From: Myxococcota bacterium
Lineage (GTDB): Bacteria > Myxococcota_C > UBA6777
Assembly: GCA_963169055.1 (NCBI GenBank)
Contig: CAUJFU010000147.1
Coordinates: 1-8,734 of the forward strand
Length of the DNA: 8,734 nt
Reading direction: 5' to 3'
Made by a program: the position numbers and the translations under genes
In this document: positions 1 through 4,810 of the stretch, in pieces
Layout of the letters: every line of letters starts with the position of its first letter
Numbering within the stretch: the stretch's first letter is position 1
Notes under the pieces: generated by a model
Database searches by the model: none
Seen by the model: only the letters and a program-made list of their open reading frames with translations
What the model was told of the DNA's origin: nothing

Positions 1-77
1 AAGAGATGTTTGAGACCATGTCCAAAATCTCCAAAAAAATGCACGACATCACCATGTCCATCCTCCGCAACATCTGA
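1..77 (+). CDS. C-terminal end of a Gly-rich small protein paralogue (partial, 5' end outside window)
   Basis: Reading from base 3 gives 24 codons ending in TGA at 75-77, beginning EMFETMSKISKKMHDITMS and ending ILRNI. These align without gaps to the last 24 residues of the complete protein at 576-1091, with one substitution (Met for Leu). At DNA level 74 of 77 bases match 1015-1091. The gene is therefore the downstream end of a tandem paralogue, and it is followed by a terminator related to that of the second copy. The rest of the protein is not visible, so its N-terminal half cannot be described. Function is unknown. The near-identical tail suggests either recent duplication or strong constraint on the C-terminal helix. 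Confidence 0.85.
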   Translation, partial: EMFETMSKISKKMHDITMSILRNI

Positions 78-99
78 TCCCTCTCTGCGGTCTCTTCTC

Positions 100-132
100 A
101 AAGCCTCCTTCCCTTCGGGTTGGGGGCTTTTT
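100..132 (+). terminator. Intrinsic terminator of the first Gly-rich paralogue
   Basis: AAAGCCTCC (100-108) pairs with GGGGGCTTT (122-130) over 9 bp with one T-G wobble. An inner CCC/GGG stem carries a TTCG-type loop, and the T run extends to 132. It lies 22 bases after the stop at 77. The second paralogue's terminator has the same left arm and the same GGGGGCTTTTTGCATTTC right side, so the terminator belongs to the duplicated unit. Confidence 0.85.
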
Positions 133-152
133 GCATTTCTACTCTTTCGTTC

Positions 153-204
153 TCGCCTACACGGGGCTATGAGGGCTGCGCTCCTGCGGGGCGTGGGACT
201 CCAC
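153..204 (-). repeat. Degenerate inverted fragment (copy C) of the dispersed intergenic element
   Basis: Read on the minus strand from 204 to 153, this matches the first half of the elements at 4411-4554 and 8229-8364 in order. A GTGG start is followed by CCCACGCCCCGCA (13 bases shared), then a variable segment, then CCCCGTGT-GGCGA, which is shared with copy A apart from one base. The second half of the element (the GTTTTTCAAA block) is not recognisable. It is probably an old, truncated copy in the opposite orientation. Confidence 0.55.
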
Positions 205-257
205 AAAACCGTCCAGCCGCGTGATACGAAATCCGCCCATAGTGCGAGCGACCTTTG

Positions 258-282
258 TAGGGGCAGCCCCCTGTGGCTGCCC
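258..282. repeat. Short palindromic (REP-like) intergenic repeat
   Basis: TAGGGGCAGCCCCC is followed by TGTGGCTGCCC. GGGCAGCC (261-268) and GGCTGCCC (275-282) are perfect 8-bp inverted arms around a 6-base loop. Very similar TAGGGGC...GCCC palindromes are common intergenic repeats in several bacterial groups. Only one copy is seen here, so the family assignment rests on recognition of the pattern, not on a second local copy. There is no T run, so it is not a typical terminator. Confidence 0.5.
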
Positions 283-355
283 AAGAACAGGGTGTCTCCA
301 GCGGATCGCACCTACCCTTCGATCACACTTCTCTCGGATTATCGTATAAGTTCTG

Positions 356-397
356 TGTGATCACCTGCTTTGTTGTGATCGTCTGCTCTGTGTGATC
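356..397. promoter_or_regulatory. Three direct TGTGATC boxes, candidate operator array
   Basis: TGTGATC occurs at 356-362, 374-380 and 391-397, with spacings of 18 and 17 bp. The spacer sequences between the boxes are also similar (CCTGCTTTGT and TCTGCTCTGT). An inverted GATCACA lies upstream at 321-327. The boxes contain the TGTGA half-site of CRP/FNR-family sites, but no full TGTGA-N6-TCACA site is formed. They sit about 180-220 bases before the start of the gene at 576. I found no convincing -35/-10 pair, although TATAAG at 345-350 could be a -10 element just before the array. Regulatory function is inferred. Confidence 0.35.
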
Positions 398-562
398 ATG
401 ATCCGATGAATCGTGGTGAACATCGATAACTATCTGATATTTCAGAGATATGAGCAAATCGAAAAAAATACGAAACGGATCGCGGGCACAGACGATACTT
501 ATATCGAAACAAACACGGTGGGCAGCGTCCTCACCGACACAAAACAAAAACAACCTTTTTGT
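398..562. other. Non-coding leader before the Gly-rich protein gene
   Basis: This is the rest of the 498-base gap between the stop at 77 and the start at 576. It is A-rich towards the gene and reads openly in one frame from an ATG at 450. That ATG has no Shine-Dalgarno sequence, and its translation is charged and unlike the Gly-rich protein that follows, so I read it as untranslated leader. No RNA gene, and no promoter I could defend, is visible in this part. Confidence 0.4.
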
Positions 563-568
563 AAGGAG
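563..568 (+). promoter_or_regulatory. Ribosome binding site that fixes the start at 576
   Basis: AAGGAG lies 7 bases before the ATG at 576. It decides the start against the in-frame ATG at 450, which lacks any such site. Confidence 0.8.
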
Positions 569-575
569 AACGATC

Positions 576-1091
576 ATGCTAGGAGCACTCGGCGGAATCA
601 CCAACCAAATCCTCAAAAGCGCAGTGGGCGGCGGCTTTGGCGCGCTCGGCGGCATCGCAGGCCAGATGGCACAAAGCCTTGTCGGCAGCATCGCAGGTGG
701 CCTCGGTGGCATGGGTGGAATGGGCGGCGCAGGCGGTGGGTTTGGTATCCTCAATCAAGCCATGCAAGCTTTCCAAGGTCTCTTTGGCGGCATGAACCCC
801 GGAAACGTGGGCGGTGCTCTCGGTGGTGGCGGTTTCCCCCAATTCCCCAACCCCGTCAATCCCACAGGAAACCTCGGCGGTGCCATGGGTCCCCAACAAG
901 GTGCCATGAACCAACTCCAAGGTCTCCAAAACCAAATCGCAGGAACCGATGTCGGCGCACTCAACAAAAACCCCGCCGGCATGATGAAGCTCCAAGAAGA
1001 TATGCAAAAAATGCAAGAGATGTTTGAGACCATGTCCAAAATCTCCAAAAAACTTCACGATATCACCATGTCCATCCTCCGCAACATCTGA
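576..1091 (+). CDS. Gly-rich small protein with C-terminal amphipathic helix; tandem paralogue
   Basis: The protein has 171 residues and no assigned function. Residues 1-60 are rich in Gly, Ala and Met with glycine-zipper spacing (GGxxGALGG, GGLGGMGGMGG). There is no signal peptide, no cysteine and no charge until Lys14. Residues 70-110 form a Gly/Pro/Asn-rich linker. Residues 112-171 are predicted helical by pattern, broken at an Asn-Pro near 132-133 and ending in a Met/Lys/Gln-rich amphipathic helix that finishes ILRNI. The last 41 residues line up without gaps, from memory, with the C-terminal part of type III secretion needle subunits such as PrgI (shared Pro, Gln, Ser, Lys, Asp-Ile, Ile and a near-terminal Asn). 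This is suggestive only. The start is fixed by AAGGAG at 563-568. A paralogue ends just upstream at 77, and each copy has its own terminator, so they are likely separate transcripts. Other possibilities are a bacteriocin-like or self-assembling secreted peptide. Confidence 0.85.
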   Translation: MLGALGGITNQILKSAVGGGFGALGGIAGQMAQSLVGSIAGGLGGMGGMGGAGGGFGILNQAMQAFQGLFGGMNPGNVGGALGGGGFPQFPNPVNPTGNLGGAMGPQQGAMNQLQGLQNQIAGTDVGALNKNPAGMMKLQEDMQKMQEMFETMSKISKKLHDITMSILRNI

Positions 1092-1116
1092 TCCTTCCCA
1101 TCCCATCGGCCTCTTC

Positions 1117-1149
1117 AAAGCCTCCGCATCTTCGATTCGGGGGCTTTTT
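1117..1149 (+). terminator. Intrinsic terminator of the complete Gly-rich gene
   Basis: AAAGCCTCCG (1117-1126) pairs with CGGGGGCTTT (1138-1147) over 10 bp with one wobble, with T continuing to 1149. It begins 25 bases after the stop at 1091. It shares its left arm and right-hand flank with the terminator at 100-132. Confidence 0.88.
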
Positions 1150-1295
1150 GCATTTCCGAACCTGCCCGTGAATCGGGGCTTTTCGCCTCTTTGCTCCTGC
1201 CCACAACCACTTTTCGCTTTTTTCCACACTCCTGCTCTTGTACACTCGTTTCTTCTGAAATGTGCTTTTGCGAGCCTGTTGTTCGGAGAGATTGG

Positions 1296-2294
1296 ATGTC
1301 ACAAGAATTTTTTCGCCTTGGCGCGATCAACCTTGCGCCTTGTTGGGAGCCGATGATCCACCCCTCGATCCGTACCCTGACGTTTCCGCCTGTCCCCCAA
1401 GTGGATTGCAACAATTGTCGCATGGTGAATGCGCGCCTTTTTCCTGCGCATGTGAAATGTTGTAGCCGCACCCCCGATCTCCCCAATTTTCTGATCGGAT
1501 CGCTGCTTGTCGAAGGCCCCGAAACACATGGAAAACAGGTGGTTCGCGATTGGATTGCCCAACGCCGAACGGATCCGTTGTATGCGCTGGTTCCGCCTCA
1601 ACGCCGTCAAGAAGAATCGGGCCTTCATTCTTTTGAGGCTTGGCCTGTTTGTCCCATGTACAAGGATGGCGGTTGTTCGATCTACGCCCACCGACCGTAT
1701 GTTTGCATGGGGTATCATTGCTTTTTCCCTGATCCTCCCGAACTGTACGCTTTTTGGAATAGCCTTTCTTCTTTGTTGGCTTTGATCTCTGTGTGCGCCT
1801 CGCAGTTTCTTGCGATCCGATGTGGCCTCGATACGCAAAGCTTTCGCAGCGCGTGGGCCGCGTTTTCCAACGAAGAAGAGGCGTGGCCAGACAGCCAACA
1901 ACTCGATCTGAACCTACACCAACAACTGTGGGCCTCTCTTGGCGCACCTTCCGAATTTTACCAACGTTGTTATTGCTATATCCTTGATCACCGAGAGACC
2001 ATCCTTTACGAACTCGATCAATTTCGCCGCGAACAATTGATCCGCTTTCTTGCAGTGGAAGATCATCCCGATCCACAACGCGAACACGCGATCCGCCAAC
2101 AACCCACCGACCCCTTACCGCTCGCCCCCGCTACGGAGGATCATAAACGCTACATGAAAGAACTCATCCTTGGCCCCGATAAACATCGTTGGACATTTCG
2201 TGAGATCGAAGGCCACGTCCTCTGGTATTATCACCGCGTCTTTGCAAAGTCCCATCCCTCCGATGTCTTCTCACCCGACGCACCCAATCCTTAA
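1296..2294 (+). CDS. YkgJ-family cysteine-cluster protein (putative Zn/Fe-binding)
   Basis: The protein has 332 residues. The ATG at 1296 was chosen because GGAGAG (1285-1290) lies 5 bases upstream; the frame is open further back to 1191, but that extension shows no such site. The YkgJ-type cluster is clear. CxxC is at Cys38/Cys41 and a Cys55-Cys56 pair follows. Then comes Cys119-Pro, and Gly-Cys127-x-Ile-Tyr-x-x-Arg-Pro-x-x-Cys137 leads into Tyr140-x-Cys142. In this family these cysteines are thought to chelate a metal; the biochemical role is poorly known. The protein is longer than most YkgJ proteins, and residues 143-332 form a mainly helical C-terminal region rich in aromatic and acidic residues with no motif I recognise. 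No signal peptide is evident, so it is likely cytoplasmic. The methyltransferase gene starts 26 bases downstream, which suggests co-transcription. Confidence 0.85.
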   Translation: MSQEFFRLGAINLAPCWEPMIHPSIRTLTFPPVPQVDCNNCRMVNARLFPAHVKCCSRTPDLPNFLIGSLLVEGPETHGKQVVRDWIAQRRTDPLYALVPPQRRQEESGLHSFEAWPVCPMYKDGGCSIYAHRPYVCMGYHCFFPDPPELYAFWNSLSSLLALISVCASQFLAIRCGLDTQSFRSAWAAFSNEEEAWPDSQQLDLNLHQQLWASLGAPSEFYQRCYCYILDHRETILYELDQFRREQLIRFLAVEDHPDPQREHAIRQQPTDPLPLAPATEDHKRYMKELILGPDKHRWTFREIEGHVLWYYHRVFAKSHPSDVFSPDAPNP

Positions 2295-2320
2295 ATCTTC
2301 TCTACACAGGAAGGATCGTC

Positions 2321-3079
2321 GTGATGTTGTTTCTCCAAGATCCCGCCGAATCAAAGCTACAACGCCTCTTTCAACGCTTTGCTTCTCGTCTTCACCGCCT
2401 CACTTTTTCGCTCACCTTTCCTCTCTACGAATGGCTGTATCTTCTCTGGTCTTGCCCCGAGATGCTTCCGTCCCTTTGGCGGATCTTAAGTTTTTCGTGG
2501 GGCCGCGATCCTTACACCGCGATCACTCGGATGCCACCCGAGCTGCGCGAACACCATCATCCCGATGATCTGGTGTATGGCGAGATCATCCTCCCCACTT
2601 TCGATCGGATCTTGCGATCACTCCAGCTCGGCCCGAGTGACTGCCTCGTTGATCTCGGATGTGGGAGAGGGCGACTTGTGATGATGGCGGCTGCACGGGG
2701 AATTCGAGCGCATGGCATCGAAATTGTCCCGCTGCATCTTCGCTGCGCCAAGTATGCTGCTTCGCCGTATCTACCGCTGGCCTCTTTTGAACAAGCCGAT
2801 ATCCTTCAGGCCGATCTTTCACAAGCGACCGTCTTTTGGGCTTCTGGAACTTGTTGGAGCGATCCCCTCCGCGAGCAGATCGCCGCACGCATCGCGCAAC
2901 TTCTCCCAAATACCCGCGTGATCTCCGTCTCCTCGCCGCTCCCTCACCCTCGGCTTGAGACCCTTCGCACCTTCTACGGTTGGACCACATGGGGTCGCGA
3001 TGCCTTCTTTCTTCAACGTGTCCTCCCTGCCACCCAAGAAGCCCATCCCTCCGCATCTTCCGCATCGCCTCGGACTTGA
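2321..3079 (+). CDS. Class I SAM-dependent methyltransferase, Dot1-like motifs
   Basis: The protein has 252 residues from the GTG at 2321; the ATG at 2324 would serve equally well. AGGAAGGA (2308-2315) supports either. Motif I is VDLGCGRGRL at residues 110-119, the glycine-rich SAM-binding loop. HGIEI at 131-135 gives the acidic residue expected to bind the ribose. Just before motif I, VYGEI at 85-89 resembles the YGE element of Dot1-type methyltransferases. The fold is therefore a Rossmann methyltransferase. The substrate is unknown and histone methylation is not implied. The N-terminal 60 residues are helical and aromatic, with a hydrophobic stretch (about 28-45) that might contact membrane. 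The C-terminus is Ser/Pro/Ala-rich. It probably forms an operon with the cysteine-cluster gene, which suggests the two act together, though no such pairing is known to me. No terminator is visible immediately after it. Confidence 0.85.
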   Translation: MMLFLQDPAESKLQRLFQRFASRLHRLTFSLTFPLYEWLYLLWSCPEMLPSLWRILSFSWGRDPYTAITRMPPELREHHHPDDLVYGEIILPTFDRILRSLQLGPSDCLVDLGCGRGRLVMMAAARGIRAHGIEIVPLHLRCAKYAASPYLPLASFEQADILQADLSQATVFWASGTCWSDPLREQIAARIAQLLPNTRVISVSSPLPHPRLETLRTFYGWTTWGRDAFFLQRVLPATQEAHPSASSASPRT

Positions 3080-3399
3080 CTCCACAAACCTCAACACGAC
3101 ATCTTGCGCGTTCGCTCTGCTGCTTTTGCGACATCTCGTCAAACACACAGCAGGGGAGCCTTTCCGAGAAAGATTTGCGCCTCGCACCAAAAAGCCCTAG
3201 ATTGCTCGTGTTTGTGCGATACCTCAGGCGCTCTTTGCGTGTAACCTGTTGCGGCACGGATCTTGTTGTCGGCACGTGTGCCGATCGAAATCGGCGTGTG
3301 TGCCTATCCCAAGAAAGCGTCTTTTGGATGCGATCTTTGAGTGAGACACTCGGGTCGCTGTTCTTCTGTGTTTTGCCCCGCTGATCGGAGCTATTCGTC
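3080..3399. other. Non-coding spacer with no supported gene
   Basis: This is 320 bases between the methyltransferase and the GspC-like gene. Open frames cross it on both strands, but none has a ribosome binding site or a recognisable product. A long hairpin sits at 3271-3304. No promoter stood out. The sequence just before 3400 carries CGGAG at 3386-3390, the likely Shine-Dalgarno sequence of the next gene. Confidence 0.6.
3271..3304. promoter_or_regulatory. Long hairpin in the spacer before the GspC-like gene
   Basis: GGCAC (3271-3275) pairs with GTGCC (3300-3304). GCCGAT (3280-3285) pairs with ATCGGC (3290-3295) around a CGAA loop. The GTGT segments between the arms face each other and give four consecutive G-U wobbles in RNA, so the stem runs 15 bp. 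No T run follows. It could be a leader structure, a weak terminator or a protein-binding site; the function is not shown by the sequence. Confidence 0.45.
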
Positions 3400-4407
3400 A
3401 TGGTCAAATTTTTCTTTGGACAACACTTTTGGATCTTTATTGTGTTCTTTCTCACCAGCGCAAGCTACCTCAGCGCCCTGAGCGTCAACCATCTCTTGCG
3501 TCTTTCGATTAAGCCGACTGCAAGCGCCCCACTGATCGCAAGCGACGATAGCGATCTGCAACTCGCCAAGACCCGCAAAGATGCGCGTGTGATCCTCCAA
3601 AGCAACAACATCTTCGACCCCAACGCCAAACCCATCACCCCCCAAGAAGCCGCAGCCATCGACAAATCCAAAGAGAAAAAACAAGCCCCCAAAAAGATCG
3701 ATGAATTCGGTTGCCCTCCCGTCGACGAACAACGCGAATACCCCGAGTCTCAGATCCGAAACCTTTGGATCAAAGGAACCAGCGTCGCTAGTGATCCTCG
3801 CTACAACCTCGCAGCCTTCTATCTGGACGTGGAAAACGCCAAGCCCGTGTATGACCAAAAAGCACCTTGGCAAAAAACCACCCGCACCGTCGAGATCTTT
3901 CGGGTCGGCGATACCCTCGCCTCCACACCTGCAAAGCTGTGTTTTATCGGAGCGCGCCGCGTGGTGCTGATCCATCGCAACACCCTTGAACAGATCTCCT
4001 TCGATCCTAAATCCAAAAAAGGCGCAAAACCCAAGCTATTCGGGGCTTTTGGTGCAGGACAAGTCGAAGAGGAATTCAAAGCCGATCGGGTCGATGATCG
4101 CACCATCCAACGCTCTCTTGTTCAAGACTGGCTCGCCAATCCGATGCAGCACGCCATGAGCGCCCGTGTCATGCCACATTACGAAGGCGGTCAATCCTCG
4201 GGATTCCGACTCGTCTGGATCAAAGAAGGCTCGATCTATTCCAAACTTGGCCTCAAAAGCGGCGATGTTCTTCAACAGATCAATGGGAAAACTCTCTCCG
4301 TCGGTAGCGCCCTCGGCCTGATGTCCCAACTCCCTTTCGCCAAAAATCTCTCCGTCAACCTCATCCGCCAAGGTGTCCGTCAATCCATCAACTTCAATAT
4401 CAAATAG
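3400..4407 (+). CDS. gspC: Type II secretion GspC-like inner-membrane protein with PDZ domain
   Basis: The protein has 335 residues. A short cytoplasmic N-terminus is followed by one membrane segment (about 9-28) and then the SxLSVNHLL stretch typical of GspC, where the helix leads into the periplasm. VILQSNNIFDP at 64-74 matches the (R)NIF element after the GspC membrane anchor. Residues 120-195 fit the homology region that binds secretin GspD: LWIKGTSVASDP near 122, then VGDTL...AKLCFIGARRVVLI. A charged Lys/Pro-rich linker lies around 85-105. From about 255 a PDZ domain carries GFRLVWIKEGS, KLGLKSGDVLQQING and a final beta strand. Domain order and length fit GspC. The role would be to link the inner-membrane platform to the secretin in the periplasm. 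No other gsp gene is within the window, so it may be an orphan or separately encoded. The start follows CGGAG at 3386-3390. Confidence 0.78.
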   Translation: MVKFFFGQHFWIFIVFFLTSASYLSALSVNHLLRLSIKPTASAPLIASDDSDLQLAKTRKDARVILQSNNIFDPNAKPITPQEAAAIDKSKEKKQAPKKIDEFGCPPVDEQREYPESQIRNLWIKGTSVASDPRYNLAAFYLDVENAKPVYDQKAPWQKTTRTVEIFRVGDTLASTPAKLCFIGARRVVLIHRNTLEQISFDPKSKKGAKPKLFGAFGAGQVEEEFKADRVDDRTIQRSLVQDWLANPMQHAMSARVMPHYEGGQSSGFRLVWIKEGSIYSKLGLKSGDVLQQINGKTLSVGSALGLMSQLPFAKNLSVNLIRQGVRQSINFNIK

Positions 4408-4410
4408 GAC

Positions 4411-4554
4411 TTACGCGATTGGGCTTGTGAAGTGGGGTGCCACCCCACGCCCCGCAAGGGAACTGCGTCCCCTTGACCCCGTGTTGGCGAAGAGATCACT
4501 GTTTTTCAAAACAACGACTCTCTCGCTTGAAACACCGCGAACACGGCTTTTTTT
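4411..4554 (+). repeat. Dispersed structured intergenic element, copy A
   Basis: This element recurs at 8229-8364. Blocks shared exactly are the 22 bases at 4440-4461, CCCCTTGACCCCGT at 4469-4482, and GTTTTTCAAA at 4501-4510; the ends align as TTACG...GATTGGG and GAACACGG. It contains three hairpins. GTGGGGTG/CACCCCAC lies at 4432-4448. CAAGGG/CCCTTG lies at 4455-4475. A long outer stem pairs CCGTGTTGGCG (4479-4489) with CGCGAACACGG (4536-4546) with one mismatch and encloses TTCAA/TTGAA. It begins 4 bases after the gspC-like stop codon. Confidence 0.8.
4479..4554 (+). terminator. Possible terminator formed by the 3' half of repeat copy A
   Basis: The outer stem of the repeat (4479-4489 with 4536-4546) is followed by C and then seven T at 4548-4554. 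This would place a terminator-like structure downstream of the GspC-like gene. The enclosed loop is long, which is unusual for an intrinsic terminator, so the function is uncertain. Confidence 0.35.
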
Positions 4555-4810
4555 GGTAACTGCGTAACTCTTTTATCAAATGATCTTTCCCGCTTTCAGA
4601 TATCACAAAACACCCTCAAAAATCTGAGGCCACTTTGGTCTTCTTACCACGTTTTGAATTTCGCTATAACATACGCATCTGTTTGATAAACAAAAGAAAA
4701 ACGAAGAGACGTTTCCCTTCGGTACATGCCTTGCGTTCCTGTGCTTTTGAGAAGACTCCCCACACCTGATTTTTTGCAGGGAACCCCCCTCAAGCCAAGG
4801 AGATGAAAGC
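4555..4810. other. AT-rich upstream region of the propeller lipoprotein gene
   Basis: No gene is seen here. The region is more AT-rich than its surroundings, as promoters often are. A small inverted repeat CCTCA/TGAGG lies at 4614-4629. GCTATAAC (4663-4670) contains a plausible -10 hexamer, TATAAC, with only a weak TTCTTA 18 bases upstream, so I do not call a promoter with confidence. AAGGAG at 4797-4802, 8 bases before the ATG at 4811, is the Shine-Dalgarno sequence of the lipoprotein. Confidence 0.45.

Noticed and set aside
10-360. 116-codon + strand frame at the left end
   Set aside because: It overlaps the real paralogue tail in another frame and runs through the terminator and repeats. 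A frame with the same first residues appears over the second copy at 1024 only because the DNA is duplicated.
258-397. CRISPR array
   Set aside because: The TGTGATC boxes are 7 bases long with 17-18 bp periods, far too short for repeats and spacers, and no cas gene is present.
450-575. In-frame upstream start for the Gly-rich protein
   Set aside because: The ATG at 450 has no Shine-Dalgarno sequence and the added residues are charged and unlike the rest; AAGGAG sits correctly for the ATG at 576.
323-754. Minus-strand frame giving a Pro-rich protein
   Set aside because: The Pro-rich part is the complement of the Gly codons in the gene at 576. It has no ribosome binding site and no recognisable family.
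1191-1295. Longer start for the cysteine-cluster protein
   Set aside because: The extra 35 residues are Cys/Ser/Phe-rich, lie close behind the terminator and lack a ribosome binding site, while GGAGAG supports the ATG at 1296.
2980-3384. 134-codon + strand frame across the spacer after the methyltransferase
   Set aside because: It overlaps the end of the methyltransferase in another frame, has no ribosome binding site, and its Cys/Ser/Arg-rich translation matches nothing I recognise.
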